64,000 bases of DNA from Desulfovibrio desulfuricans. Its GTDB lineage: Bacteria; Desulfobacterota; Desulfovibrionia; Desulfovibrionales; Desulfovibrionaceae. Under the pieces are notes generated by a model, which searched no databases, was not told where the DNA came from, and saw only the letters and a program-made list of their open reading frames with translations. Shown here piece after piece: positions 44,290-53,480 of this stretch (position 1 is the stretch's first letter; each line of letters starts with the position of its first letter). The stretch spans positions 1 through 64,000 of the forward strand of contig SUVB01000007.1 of NCBI GenBank assembly GCA_015062205.1. Direction: 5' to 3'. The translations under genes were made by a program, and so were the position numbers.

Positions 44290-45051
44290 TCAACGCGCTC
44301 CTCCGGATGCGGCGGCGATGGCCTTTTCCAGTTGCCAGCGCGTCAGCGCATTGAGGATGCAGCGCCGGGAATCGCCGGCCACGCCGTACAGATGCGCCAG
44401 CGTCGCGCCCATGTCGCTGCGGGCCGTATGCCCCGCCGAGGGGCAGGCATTGGCCCAGACGGGCAGCGCCCACTGTTTCGCGGCCTTGAGGATGTGCTTT
44501 TTCTCCACCAGCAGCAGGGGGCGGATGAGCCGGAGGCCGCCGTTGAAAAAGGGCTCGTTCATGCTCATGCCGTCCACCCGACCGTTGCGGCACAGGTTCA
44601 GGAAAAAGGTCCGCACCAGGTCGTCGGCATTGTGCCCCAGCGCCAGATGGGTGAGCCTGTAGCGGGCGCACAGTTCAAACAGGCGCTTGCGGCGCAGCCA
44701 CGCGCAGCGGAAGCAGGCGGAGCGGCGCAGATTCTTTTCCGAGTGCGCCTCGGGACCGTGATCGGTCAGTTCGATATGGCCGGGGATGCCGTGCCGCGCC
44801 AGCCAGGGCAGAAGCGCCTCGTGACTGCGGGCGTCAAAGCCGGGGTTGAGGTGCAGCGCCATGATCTCGAAGCGGAAGGGCACAATGCGCTGCCGCAACC
44901 GCAGGCACTGCAGGAGCACAAAGCTGTCCACGCCGCCGGATACGGCCACGCCCACGCGGCAGCCCGGCCGGAGCATGCCCGCCTTCTGCATGGCCTTGCC
45001 CGCGCCCCTGACGCACACTTCCTGGGCAAAGGACCGTTTTTCCCTGCTCAC
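44290..45051 (-). CDS. TtcA/TilS-family PP-loop ATPase (tRNA thiolation-like)
   Basis: 253 residues. The PP-loop SGGVDS is at 38-43, the second adenylation motif LALGHNADDLVRTFFLNL is present, and CFRCAW gives a CxxC pair as in TtcA proteins, where cysteines hold an Fe-S cluster. TtcA makes 2-thiocytidine at tRNA position 32. The closest reading is a TtcA-like enzyme; a TilS-type lysidine synthase is less likely since those are longer. A second CxxC seems absent, so the precise activity is open. Confidence 0.78.
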   Translation of the reverse strand: MSREKRSFAQEVCVRGAGKAMQKAGMLRPGCRVGVAVSGGVDSFVLLQCLRLRQRIVPFRFEIMALHLNPGFDARSHEALLPWLARHGIPGHIELTDHGPEAHSEKNLRRSACFRCAWLRRKRLFELCARYRLTHLALGHNADDLVRTFFLNLCRNGRVDGMSMNEPFFNGGLRLIRPLLLVEKKHILKAAKQWALPVWANACPSAGHTARSDMGATLAHLYGVAGDSRRCILNALTRWQLEKAIAAASGGAR

Positions 45052-45273
45052 GCCTGGTTCACCTCAAGCTTTCCTGTGCTGCGGCCGCACGGCGCACGGC
45101 TCCGCCGCATGCCGCCATGGAGCGTGCAATACGGGAATTTCAGTCGTCAGGCAAGGCGGGAGAGCCCTTGCGGCGGCATGCGGCCGTTCATGTTTTGCAG
45201 ACCCAATGCAATTTTTATATTTCAGTTGGATACGTATTCGGGAAAGTGGGCTGCTCTCGCGCCACGGAAGTTC

Positions 45274-45300
45274 TTGACAAGGGGCCTCAAGCCCGATAAG
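45274..45300 (+). promoter_or_regulatory. Possible rpoZ promoter
   Basis: TTGACA at 45274-45279 is perfect; the best -10 candidates, GATAAG (15-base spacer) and TAAGTA (17-base spacer), are imperfect. The remaining 45052-45437 gap shows no gene. Confidence 0.4.
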
Positions 45301-45437
45301 TAAATTTTTTTCCGCAGGAGCATCCCGCGGCACGCTATCCCCGCCCGGCCTTTACAAGCCGCAGGGCGGCATTATGTATCAACCGGGACGGGACGCCGGC
45401 CCGGAGGCGGCGCGACGCCGCACGTTACGGAGGCAGC

Positions 45438-45677
45438 ATGGCCCGTATTACCGTGGAAGATTGTCAGGAGCGCGTGGACAACCGTTTTCTGCTGGTGCAG
45501 ATGGCCATCAAGCGCGTGCGCCAGTACCGCGAGGGCTATGAGCCCCTGCTGGAATCGCGCAACAAGGAGGCCGTCACCGCCCTGCGTGAAATCGCCGACG
45601 GCAAGGTGCTGCCTGACGATCTCAGCCTGTATACGCCCCTGCCGGGGCAGGAACTTCCTGCCGCGTCGGAAAAATAG
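45438..45677 (+). CDS. rpoZ: DNA-directed RNA polymerase subunit omega
   Basis: 79 residues starting [29 protein letters not shown], the characteristic omega N-terminus, with the conserved [14 protein letters not shown]. It helps fold and hold the beta-prime subunit and can bind ppGpp. ACGGAGG precedes the ATG. dnaJ follows 104 bases later after a strong palindrome. Confidence 0.95.
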   Translation: MARITVEDCQERVDNRFLLVQMAIKRVRQYREGYEPLLESRNKEAVTALREIADGKVLPDDLSLYTPLPGQELPAASEK

Positions 45678-45697
45678 CCCGCATTCCGCCATGTCCG

Positions 45698-45730
45698 CGC
45701 GGCGGCCTTCCCGGGAAGGCCGCCGCGTTT
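45698..45730 (+). terminator. 30-bp palindrome between rpoZ and dnaJ
   Basis: A perfect palindrome with 15-base arms (45698-45712 against 45713-45727) followed by TTT. It is probably a terminator or partial attenuator after rpoZ. Confidence 0.6.
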
Positions 45731-45781
45731 CCGCAAAACTTCTGACGCAGCCGCGCAAACCGGAAGGACGCCGGGAACATC

Positions 45782-46891
45782 ATGGAACGTGATTATTACG
45801 AAGTACTGGGCGTCAGCCGCGATGCGGCCGAGGACGAAATCAAGCGCGCCTACCGCAAGCTGGCCCTGAAATACCACCCCGACCACAACCCCGGCAATGC
45901 GGAAGCCGAACAGAAATTCAAGGAGGCCGCCGAGGCCTATGACGTGCTGCGCGACCCGGAAAAACGCGCGCGGTATGACCGTTTCGGGCATGCGGGCGTA
46001 CAGGGCGGCACGGGCGGTTTCGGCAGCGCGGAAGACATCTTCTCGCATTTCAGCGATATTTTCGGCGATCTCTTCGGTTTTTCCGCCGGGGGGGGGCACG
46101 GCTCCCGCGCCATGGCCGGGGCCGATCTGCGCTACAATCTGACCATCTCCTTTGATCAGGCCGCCAAGGGCGCGGAAATCACCATCAAGCTGCCCAGACA
46201 TGTCTCCTGCCCGGACTGCAAGGGCAGCGGCGCGGCCCCCGGCAGCAAGGCCGAAACCTGCCGCCACTGCAACGGCACGGGGCAGGTGCGCCGCTCCCAG
46301 GGCTTTTTCCAGATCGCCATGCCCTGCCCCATCTGCCAAGGCTCGGGCCGCGTCATCAGCAAACCCTGCCCCAAGTGCAAGGGCGAGGGCGTCACCACCG
46401 ACACCCGCGAGCTGCTGGTGCGCGTGCCCGCCGGCGTGGACACCGGCACGCGCCTGCGCGTGCGCGGCGAGGGCGAACTCGGCATGCACGGCGGGCCCGC
46501 CGGCGATCTCTACGTGGTGCTGACCGTTGAGCAGGACAAGCGCTGGCAACGTCAGGGGCAGGATCTCATCCATACGCTGGAGATCAGCTTCGTGCAGGCG
46601 GCCCTCGGCCACCGCGCCGAGATTCCCGGCCTTGACGGCCCCCTGCCCCTTGAGATTCCCAAGGGCATACAGAGCGGCTCGCTGCTGCGGCTGGCCGGCG
46701 AGGGCATGCCCTATCCCGGTCGCAAGGCTCGCGGCGACATGCTGGTGGAAGTGCGGGTGCTCACCCCGACGAAGCTTTCCGCCCGGCAGGAGGAGCTGCT
46801 GCGCGAGTTCGAGGAGGCCGCTGATCCGGGACCGCTGGAAAAGGTCAAGAAAGCCGCCAAGAAAATCGGCAAGGCCATGGGAATCGACTAG
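45782..46891 (+). CDS. dnaJ: Molecular chaperone DnaJ
   Basis: 369 residues with all DnaJ parts: J-domain with HPD at 32-34, a Gly/Phe-rich segment ([31 protein letters not shown]), four zinc CxxCxGxG units ([32 protein letters not shown]) and a C-terminal substrate-binding domain. It delivers unfolded proteins to DnaK and stimulates its ATPase. dnaK and grpE are not nearby. A second, zinc-less J-protein is encoded at 58.5-59.5 kb. Confidence 0.95.
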   Translation: MERDYYEVLGVSRDAAEDEIKRAYRKLALKYHPDHNPGNAEAEQKFKEAAEAYDVLRDPEKRARYDRFGHAGVQGGTGGFGSAEDIFSHFSDIFGDLFGFSAGGGHGSRAMAGADLRYNLTISFDQAAKGAEITIKLPRHVSCPDCKGSGAAPGSKAETCRHCNGTGQVRRSQGFFQIAMPCPICQGSGRVISKPCPKCKGEGVTTDTRELLVRVPAGVDTGTRLRVRGEGELGMHGGPAGDLYVVLTVEQDKRWQRQGQDLIHTLEISFVQAALGHRAEIPGLDGPLPLEIPKGIQSGSLLRLAGEGMPYPGRKARGDMLVEVRVLTPTKLSARQEELLREFEEAADPGPLEKVKKAAKKIGKAMGID

Positions 46892-46985
46892 GCGGCGGTT
46901 CTTTCCGCAACGGGCCGCAGTGTTGTATGCGTTCATGCCGCATCAGGATGCGGGCACGGCAGCAGGAAGGCAACGAAAGGGCGGA

Positions 46986-47013
46986 TGCCTGCCTTTTTGT
47001 ACAAAAGCAGGCA
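46986..47013. terminator. Hairpin between convergent dnaJ and glycosyltransferase genes
   Basis: TGCCTGC (46986-46992) pairs with GCAGGCA (47007-47013), extended by a T/A helix with T-runs near the apex. It lies where two convergent transcription units meet. Confidence 0.4.
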
Positions 47014-47028
47014 GGGCTGTTCCACAAA

Positions 47029-48264
47029 TCAGCATTCAGTCTGTAAGTCCCTTTGCAGTTCCGCGTATTTTGCTTCATACAGCTGCAGCAGCGTTCTGTC
47101 ATTCCACTTCCGCACATCACGCAGTTTTCTTCGCATGGATGTCAAATCGCCTGCTTGTACGGCGATCATTTCCAGAGCTCTTTTTGCCTCGTCAAACAGT
47201 GCCTTTTGGGAATCTCCGACCATATGCGTAAATGACAATATCTTTTTATAATCGTTGATTTTTTTTGTCCAGAAAGCTATTTCAGAATATAATACTAATG
47301 CAACAGTATATTCACATTGCTGTTCGGCAAGCTCGGCAAGGTATTTCCTGCCGCTAATCCAAAGCGGATTTTTTGCTATCAAATTGCGCCAATACGTTAG
47401 CGGTTTTTCACTTGCATCAGTAAGAAGTCTTTTTTCCTCTTCATCACCCATAGCTAATGATATATCAAAATTATCTGCTACAACAGGGATGAACCCATCC
47501 CGTATCCCATGAATATGTAGATCTGGGAAAAACATATTCCAACAGCGGGATTTCAATATATCATAATTATGTGCTGTATCCTTATTTCTTCCAGGCGTCT
47601 GCCCCTCCAAATGATAAATGACGGATTGCGGGATGCATTTCAATTTTTTCCCAATAGCGCGCAAGTGAAGGCATAAATCCACATCTTCATATCCATTGCG
47701 GTATTCTTCATAAAAGCCGCCAACAGAAAGAAAAATTTCACGGGGAAGCAGCAAAGCTGCTCCGGTAAGCGTCTGCACCCATCGTTCTTTCTGCACCGCT
47801 GGGTGGTCTGCCGGGAAATAGCGGTACAGGTGTAGGGGATGTGCCGTTGTAAAGGCCACGCCCGCATGCTGCACCGTATTGTTCGCGTACAGCAGCAGCG
47901 GGCCTGCCGCCGCCAGATTCCCGTTGCGGGAAAACGCCTGCAAAAGCGGCTCCGCCCAGTTTTCCGTCAGGATGGTGTCATTATTCAGGAAGAACAGGAA
48001 GGGCGCCGTTGCCCTTTGCGCGCCCAGATTGCAGGCCGGACCGAAATTCCTGTTTTCCGGCAGGCGGATGGGGACGGCGTCCCCGCCGAAGAGGGCTGCG
48101 GCCAGGGCGTCCAGGGAGATCCGCGTTTCGTCTGTGGACGCGTTGTCAACAATGATGACCTGATAGGAATATCCTGACGTGCACGCCTTCAGGCTGCGCA
48201 GGCATTGTTCCGTGAGGTCCCATTTGTTGAAAACGGGAATAATGACGGAAAAGGCATATTGCAT
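47029..48264 (-). CDS. Family 2 glycosyltransferase with compositional mosaic
   Basis: 411 residues. The N-terminal 260 residues are a GT-A fold: FSVIIPVFNKWDLTEQCLRSLKAC, VIIVDNASTDET, PENRNFGPACNLGA, FLFFLNNDTIL and a GGFYEEYRNGYEDVDLCLHLR acceptor segment. The C-terminal 150 residues are helical and not typical of the family. The DNA for the C-terminal part (about 47030-47750) is clearly richer in A/T than its surroundings, while the N-terminal part is as GC-rich as the neighbourhood. GGGGAG precedes the ATG. Probably modifies an envelope polysaccharide or a flagellar component, but nothing in the context decides. Confidence 0.85.
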   Translation of the reverse strand: MQYAFSVIIPVFNKWDLTEQCLRSLKACTSGYSYQVIIVDNASTDETRISLDALAAALFGGDAVPIRLPENRNFGPACNLGAQRATAPFLFFLNNDTILTENWAEPLLQAFSRNGNLAAAGPLLLYANNTVQHAGVAFTTAHPLHLYRYFPADHPAVQKERWVQTLTGAALLLPREIFLSVGGFYEEYRNGYEDVDLCLHLRAIGKKLKCIPQSVIYHLEGQTPGRNKDTAHNYDILKSRCWNMFFPDLHIHGIRDGFIPVVADNFDISLAMGDEEEKRLLTDASEKPLTYWRNLIAKNPLWISGRKYLAELAEQQCEYTVALVLYSEIAFWTKKINDYKKILSFTHMVGDSQKALFDEAKRALEMIAVQAGDLTSMRRKLRDVRKWNDRTLLQLYEAKYAELQRDLQTEC

Positions 48265-48445
48265 GTCGCACGCTCCCCGATCGGCCGGATGCGTCCATGC
48301 CGCAACAGGCTGCGGTCTGTCGCCTTCGCGCCCATCCCGGCCCTCTCGGGCATTCCTCTCCAGTTCGTGGAATACGCCACCCCATGTCTCTTGGCAATAG
48401 CCGTCCGCCTCCTGCGGTTCTTTTGGACATGCGCAAAACTCCTCC

Positions 48446-48474
48446 TTGACGGGCCGGGAATCGCATTTTATGTA
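48446..48474 (+). promoter_or_regulatory. Promoter of ybaB-recR
   Basis: TTGACG (48446-48451) and TATGTA (48469-48474) are 17 bases apart, about 127 bases before the ybaB ATG. The rest of 48265-48600 shows no gene. Confidence 0.5.
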
Positions 48475-48600
48475 AGGTCGGCCACGCGCCGCGCACCCAT
48501 GTCCGCCGTCGCCGGACACGGCGTGCGGTTCCGCTGCGCAGCGCTGCGGCATACTCTTTGATGCCCGGCCATTGCGAAAAATCCCTGCAAGGAGAACCAG

Positions 48601-48912
48601 ATGCGCAACATGAACGACATTCTGCGCCAGGCGCAGATCATGCAAAACAAGATCGCCAAACTGCAGCAGGAGATGGGCGAACGCTCCTACGAGGCCGCCA
48701 GCGGCGGCGGCATGGTCAAGGCCGAGGTTTCCGGCAGGCAGGAGCTGCGCAAGCTGACCATTGACCCCAAGGCTCTGGAAGGGGGGGATGTGGAAATGCT
48801 GCAGGATCTCATCATGGCTGCGGTCAATGAAGCCGGCCGCATTGCCAGGGAGACGGCCGAACGCGAGATGAGCGCCATCTCCGGCGGCATCAAGCTGCCG
48901 GGCATCTTCTGA
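48601..48912 (+). CDS. ebfC: YbaB/EbfC family nucleoid-associated protein
   Basis: 103 residues with the family-typical NDILRQAQIMQNKIAKLQQEM...YEAASGGGMVKAEVSGRQELRKLTIDP and a final GIKLPGIF. It forms small dimers that bind DNA and compact the nucleoid. CAAGGAG precedes the ATG. The stop overlaps the recR start (TGATG), the classic ybaB-recR arrangement, though dnaX is separate here. Confidence 0.95.
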   Translation: MRNMNDILRQAQIMQNKIAKLQQEMGERSYEAASGGGMVKAEVSGRQELRKLTIDPKALEGGDVEMLQDLIMAAVNEAGRIARETAEREMSAISGGIKLPGIF

Positions 48913-49520
48913 TGCAGGACCGTATCCCCGAACCGCTCAGGGCGCTGGTGGAGCAGCTGGCCCGGCTGCCGGGGCTTGGCCCCAAGTCGGCCATGCGGGC
49001 GGCCATGACCCTGCTCAAATGGCCGGAGGCAGAAACGCGGCGGCTGGGACGCGGCATCTACGATCTGCGCGACAGCCTGCGTCTCTGCTCCCGCTGCGGC
49101 GGCCTTTCCGCCACAGACCCCTGCGCCGTCTGCGCGGATGCGGAGCGCGCCCGCGACACCTTGTGCCTCGTGGCGGAATGGGACAGCATGCTGGCCCTTG
49201 ACGAGGGCGGCTTCTACCACGGCCAGTACATGATTCTGGGCGGCCTGCTGGCCCCGCTGGAGCGCATGACCGCAGACAGCCTGGACATGGACAGGCTTCT
49301 GCGACGGCTGGAAGAAGGCGAGGTGCGCGAACTGATTCTGGCCCTCGGCGCGACCATCGAGGCCGAGAATACCGCCTCCTTTGTCCGGCGGATGGTGCAT
49401 GACAGATTTCCCGGGGTGCGTGTTTCCCGTCTGGCGCAGGGCATCCCGCTGGGCGCGGAAGTCAAGTATATGGATAAGGAAACTCTGCGGCAGTCCCTGC
49501 AATACCGGCAGGATCTGTAG
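48912..49520 (+). CDS. recR: Recombination mediator protein RecR
   Basis: 202 residues, full length. It has the helix-hairpin-helix LARLPGLGPKSAMRAAMTLL, a four-cysteine zinc site CSRCGG...CAVC, a Toprim domain (LCLVAEWDSMLALDEGGFYHG...ILALGATIEAENTASFV) and the C-terminal SRLAQGIPLGAEVKYMDKETL. With RecO/RecF it helps load RecA on gapped DNA. Confidence 0.96.
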   Translation: MQDRIPEPLRALVEQLARLPGLGPKSAMRAAMTLLKWPEAETRRLGRGIYDLRDSLRLCSRCGGLSATDPCAVCADAERARDTLCLVAEWDSMLALDEGGFYHGQYMILGGLLAPLERMTADSLDMDRLLRRLEEGEVRELILALGATIEAENTASFVRRMVHDRFPGVRVSRLAQGIPLGAEVKYMDKETLRQSLQYRQDL

Positions 49521-49610
49521 CGGGGCGGCGTGCCGTCCGCAGGCTGCGGCTGTGCCCTGCGCGGGCTTCTCCCTGGAAGCCACGCCATGCCGCGCCGCAA
49601 GGCAAGGAAC

Positions 49611-49634
49611 CGTCGGCCGTGCCGGCGTTTTTTT
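49611..49634 (+). terminator. Terminator of ybaB-recR
   Basis: CGTCGGC (49611-49617) pairs with GCCGGCG (49621-49627) with one G-U pair, followed by seven T residues. Confidence 0.75.
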
Positions 49635-49710
49635 GCATGAATAAAATGGGGGCAGCCATGACGGCGGATTTTGCGTCAGGCGGCGCGGCGGTCGGCGTTT
49701 CGCCGGGCTG

Positions 49711-50493
49711 TCAGCGCGCGGTGCGGAACCCGTGGCTGAAGTGCGCGTCGTACAGGCGGGAAGGCGCGCCTTCACGCCCTTCGCCCGGCAGGATGAGAAA
49801 GACGGTCTGGCGGGTGAAATTGTGCCGGCGCGCGCAGGCGGCCAGTTCGCCAAGGGGCGTCCGGACAAGCTGTTCATCGGGCCAGCCCACACGGTGGGCG
49901 CAGATGACCGTTGTTTCGGGCGGCAGGGCTTGCAGGAGTTTTTCCTGCAGCGTCTCCGCCCCGGCGGCGGAGAGATAGACGGCCATGGATGTGCCGTGTG
50001 CCGCCAGTTTTTCAAGCCGTTCGCCGGGGGGCATGGGTGTTCGGCCTTCCAGACGGCTGATGACAAGGCTCTGCGTGACTTCCGGCACGGTGAAGCTGAC
50101 GCCCGCGGCGGCTGCCGCCGCACAGGCGGCGGTGACGCCGGGGATGACGCGCCAGGGAATGCCCTCCGCGTCCAGCAGCGCCGCCTGTTCGCGCAGCGCG
50201 CCGTACAGCGAGGGATCGCCCGTGTGCACGCGGGCTACGGCCTTGCCCGCCAGGGCGGTTTCCCTCACAAGGGCATGGCTCTGTGCGAGGGTGAGGGGGG
50301 CCGAATCGCGCACAATGGCCTCCGGGGCGGCGCAGGCCACCACTTCCCGCGGCACGAGCGAGCCCGCGTAGAGAACCAGCGCGGCCTCCTCAATGGCCTT
50401 GCGCCCCTTGAGCGTCAGCAGCTCGGGATCTCCGGGGCCTGCCCCCACAAAGGAGACAAGGCCGGGGGCGGGAATGTGCTGCGCGGCATGCAT
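49711..50493 (-). CDS. cobM: (Cobalt-)precorrin-4 C11-methyltransferase
   Basis: 260 residues of the tetrapyrrole methylase family. Motifs in order: VSFVGAGPGDPELLTLKG, VLYAGSLVPREV, the HTGDPSLYGALREQ loop, VIPGVTAACAAAAAAG and RLEGRTPMPPGE. The YAGSLV and GDPSLYG pair is typical of CbiF/CobM. It methylates C11 of the corrin ring with S-adenosylmethionine; with cbiD and cbiET next door the cobalt-first anaerobic route (CbiF) is likely. Confidence 0.93.
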   Translation of the reverse strand: MHAAQHIPAPGLVSFVGAGPGDPELLTLKGRKAIEEAALVLYAGSLVPREVVACAAPEAIVRDSAPLTLAQSHALVRETALAGKAVARVHTGDPSLYGALREQAALLDAEGIPWRVIPGVTAACAAAAAAGVSFTVPEVTQSLVISRLEGRTPMPPGERLEKLAAHGTSMAVYLSAAGAETLQEKLLQALPPETTVICAHRVGWPDEQLVRTPLGELAACARRHNFTRQTVFLILPGEGREGAPSRLYDAHFSHGFRTAR

Positions 50494-50601
50494 GTGAACC
50501 CTGTCCTTTTGCGTTCAGAGCGGATTGCGTGAAAGGGATGCCCCTTATCCCGCCGCAATGCAGCGCGGAACCTCCGCCCGGAGAATCCGCGCGCATGCGC
50601 C

Positions 50602-52263
50602 CTAGGATTGCGGCGCGCCGGGCGTCGATGCGGGGGCCGGCTTCTGGGCCGCCACTAGGAAAACGGGATTCATGGCGGCCAGATGCACATCCCCGCCCAG
50701 TTCCCGGCCTTCGGCAGCGGAAAGCTGCAACAGTTCCAGCGGCCAGCCGAGTTTCTCAAAAAAGCGGCGGCAGAGGTGCAGACTTTCCAGCAGCGCGCAG
50801 CTTGCCACCACACGGCCGCCCACGGGCAGGCGAAGGCAGACATGCCCGAGAATGTCCTCGCCGTCCTCGCCGGAAAGCCCCCCCCCGATGAAGACGCGGT
50901 CCGGGTCGGGCAGACCGGGCAGGCATTCCGGAGCCTGCCCCAGACGCACATCCACAATGGCCGCGCCGAAACGGCGGCGATTTTCCTGAATGCCCATGGC
51001 CCGCCCGGCGGAGCGCTCCACAGCCACCACGCGGCCCTCGTGGGCCAGTACCGAGGCTTCCAGCGCCACAGCGCCGGAGCCTGAGCCGATGTCCCAGACA
51101 ACATGCTGGGGCCGGATGCGCAGCAGGGCCAGGGCTGCGGCGCGTACGGGTTTTTTGCTGATGAGCCCGCCTTCCACGGCCAGCCGGTCGGTCTCCAGCC
51201 CCAGGCAGGCGCGGCGCGGCGCTTCTGTGGGCAGCAGCACCAGGGTGCAGGCCGGGCCGAACGCGCTTCCGGCGGCCTCGGTCAGGGTCATGTGCCGCAC
51301 TTCCTCATCCGGCGCGCCCATGCGTTCGAAGATGTGGGCGTCAAACCAGTCCACGCCCCTGTCCAGCAAATGCCGGGCCAGAACGTCCGGCGACATGCGG
51401 GCGTCAGTAAGAATGCACAGGGGCGCGTTTTTGCCGCAGGCCACATTCAGCGGGCGCAAATCGTCCCGACCGTGCAGGGAAAGACAGATGACGCGGTGCC
51501 AGGGCAGGCCAAGGCGGGCGCAGGCCTGCTGCAGGGAACTGACGGCGGGCCGCAGGCGCACAGCCTCCGCGCCAAGACGGCGTACCAGGGTCGCGCCGAT
51601 GCCGAACAGCAGGGGGTCGCCGTCGGCCAGCACCAGCACGCGTTTTCCGGCGGCGCGCAAATGGCTCAGCCGTGTGAGCAGCGGTTCCAGCGGTGTGCTC
51701 AGCGGCAGCAGCTGCGCGGTAAGCCCGGCATCCTCCATCCCGGCGAGGGATATTTCCTCGTCCCCGTCGCCCGGCAGGTCCTGTCCCGAAAGTTCTTCCA
51801 GCAGGGCGCGTCCGGCGCAGATGACGTCAGCCTCCCGGGCCAGGGTTTGCTGCGCCGCGTTCAGGGCGCTCATGGCCCGCGGGCGGGCACAGTCCAGCCC
51901 CATGACGGTGATGGGTTCGGGCGCGGCGGTGGTCGGCTCAAAGACAAAGAAGGATTGCAGCATGTCGGACATGGGCGGCCAGTCGTCCGATTCCGTCGCC
52001 TTCGGGTCGGCGTCGGCCCCGGGCGCGGTGGCGGCAGTCGTGTCGGCCCTGTCGCTTTCGTTCTGTTCCGGGCGGAGTGCGGGGAAGGGAGGCGGCACGG
52101 GGATGTCGCCCGCAGGGGGAATGGCCGTCGCGTCCGTCCCGTCCGGGCCGGGCAGGCTTTTCAGCCGGCCGGCGTCCTCTGCGGTTGCGGCCGCAGGCGG
52201 CGTGGCGGCCCCGGCCGCATGGTCGGGCATGTCAAAGCCCGGCAGGGATACTTGCAGTTTCAT
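50602..52263 (-). CDS. cbiET: Fused cobalt-precorrin-7 C5-methyltransferase / cobalt-precorrin-6B C15-methyltransferase (decarboxylating), with N-terminal extension
   Basis: 553 residues, about 140 longer than usual. Residues 1-115 are an Ala/Pro/Asp-rich, apparently disordered extension unlike anything in the family. CbiE spans about 117-330 (ITVMGLDCARP, VLADGDPLLFGIGATLVRRLG, SSLQQACARLGLPWHRVICLSLHGR), CbiT about 365-540 (ISKKPVRAAALALLRIRPQHVVWDIGSGSGAVALEAS). The ATG overlaps the cbiD stop. An internal start at residue 98 or 101 (MSDML) would give a normal-length enzyme, so the extension may not be translated. Confidence 0.92.
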   Translation of the reverse strand: MKLQVSLPGFDMPDHAAGAATPPAAATAEDAGRLKSLPGPDGTDATAIPPAGDIPVPPPFPALRPEQNESDRADTTAATAPGADADPKATESDDWPPMSDMLQSFFVFEPTTAAPEPITVMGLDCARPRAMSALNAAQQTLAREADVICAGRALLEELSGQDLPGDGDEEISLAGMEDAGLTAQLLPLSTPLEPLLTRLSHLRAAGKRVLVLADGDPLLFGIGATLVRRLGAEAVRLRPAVSSLQQACARLGLPWHRVICLSLHGRDDLRPLNVACGKNAPLCILTDARMSPDVLARHLLDRGVDWFDAHIFERMGAPDEEVRHMTLTEAAGSAFGPACTLVLLPTEAPRRACLGLETDRLAVEGGLISKKPVRAAALALLRIRPQHVVWDIGSGSGAVALEASVLAHEGRVVAVERSAGRAMGIQENRRRFGAAIVDVRLGQAPECLPGLPDPDRVFIGGGLSGEDGEDILGHVCLRLPVGGRVVASCALLESLHLCRRFFEKLGWPLELLQLSAAEGRELGGDVHLAAMNPVFLVAAQKPAPASTPGAPQS

Positions 52264-53477
52264 AGCGCCAATAATTCTCTGCCGTCGGTGTGAAAGAGAT
52301 GGATGCGCACGGGCCGACGCGCAAAGCCCTGTGCGACGTGCGCCGCCGTGCGCGTCGTCCGCTCCAGCACGCGCGGCCCTGCCGGATCGGCCAGCAGCAA
52401 CTCCAGGGCATGGGCGGCGGTGACGCAATGCCCCACATCGTCGGCGCAGGCGGCGTGTTCGCGCCGGGCGAGGTCAGCCAGCGCCCGCATGTCCAGCGCG
52501 GCGTCTCCGGCGTGGGTATAGGCGTGCCCCTGCGCCAGTTTGACGAGCTTGCCGAAAAAACAGCCCCAGACGAGATTTTGGAAGGCCATATCCCCGGCGG
52601 CCTTCAGGGAAAACGCCGCGAAATCCGCAACCTGGATGAAGCAGCGGGCGGGCAGCGCCGGATAGCGTTCCATGAGCAGCCGTTCGGAGCGCCGCCCGGT
52701 GCTGAGGCAGACGCTGCGGCAGCCCGTGGCCCCGGCCACATGCAGCCCTTGCCGGATGGTGGCTTTCCATGCGGCATGGCTGAAGGGGCGCACCGTGCCC
52801 TGCGTGCCGAGGATGGAAATGCCGCCCGCAATGCCCAGGCGGGGATTCAAGGTCTTTTCCGCCAGATCGCGTCCCCCGGGCACGCTGATAAACACCGTCA
52901 GCCCCGGCATGGCGGCGTCAGGCGTTGCGGCATGCAGGGCAAAACGCAGCTGCTCGCGCGGCACGGGATTGATGGCCGGCTCGCCTACGGGCACGGGCAG
53001 TCCGGGCAAGGTCACGCGGCCCACCCCCGGGCCGCCGCAAAGGGCGATGGCCGGTTGTGTGCCGGCAGGCGCGGTTTCGTCCCGGGATCGGGGCGCACGA
53101 ACGTCTTCAACCACGGTGGCCGTGATGCGGGCGCCGGAGGTGGCGTCCGGATCGTCGCCGCCGTCCTTGATGACGACGGCGTGGGCCGCGCGGCCCATGC
53201 CTTTCGGGGGCGGATCGGCCGTGCCGTCCTGCCGCGCCCATGCGGCGGCCAGCTCCGGCGCGGGGCCGGGCGCGCAATCTGCCACCGGCAACTCCAGCCA
53301 TGCCCTTGGCAGTGCGGCCGCCTGCGCCGTTCCGGCGGCATGCCGGGGCGTGAAGGGCGGCAGCGGCACGCGAACTGTCTCCGGCGCGCTGCCGCTGCGC
53401 AGCAGCTGCAAGGCGGCCAGCGCCGCGCCGGTGGCCGCGCTGCCGGTGGTGAAGCCCTCGCGCAGGCCCCTTGTCAT
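52260..53477 (-). CDS. cbiD: Cobalt-precorrin-5B C1-methyltransferase
   Basis: 405 residues. The N-terminal REGFTTGSAATGAALAALQ and the internal DGGDDPDATSGARITATV, GGPGVGRVTLPGLPVPVGEPAINPVPREQ and GISILGTQGTVRPFSHAAW are diagnostic of CbiD. It methylates C1 in the anaerobic cobalamin route. It starts three bases after the DapF-like gene and overlaps cbiET by four bases, so the three genes are one operon. Confidence 0.94.
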   Translation of the reverse strand: MTRGLREGFTTGSAATGAALAALQLLRSGSAPETVRVPLPPFTPRHAAGTAQAAALPRAWLELPVADCAPGPAPELAAAWARQDGTADPPPKGMGRAAHAVVIKDGGDDPDATSGARITATVVEDVRAPRSRDETAPAGTQPAIALCGGPGVGRVTLPGLPVPVGEPAINPVPREQLRFALHAATPDAAMPGLTVFISVPGGRDLAEKTLNPRLGIAGGISILGTQGTVRPFSHAAWKATIRQGLHVAGATGCRSVCLSTGRRSERLLMERYPALPARCFIQVADFAAFSLKAAGDMAFQNLVWGCFFGKLVKLAQGHAYTHAGDAALDMRALADLARREHAACADDVGHCVTAAHALELLLADPAGPRVLERTTRTAAHVAQGFARRPVRIHLFHTDGRELLAL

Positions 53478-53480
53478 GGT

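Noticed and set aside
45292-45299. Sigma-28 -10-like CCCGATAA before rpoZ
   Set aside because: No TAAA-like -35 at 15-16 bases; rpoZ is a housekeeping gene and a TTGACA is present.
46086-46100. Frameshift suspicion at the G-run in dnaJ (GGGGGGG)
   Set aside because: The reading frame continues through all zinc motifs and the C-terminal domain without interruption.
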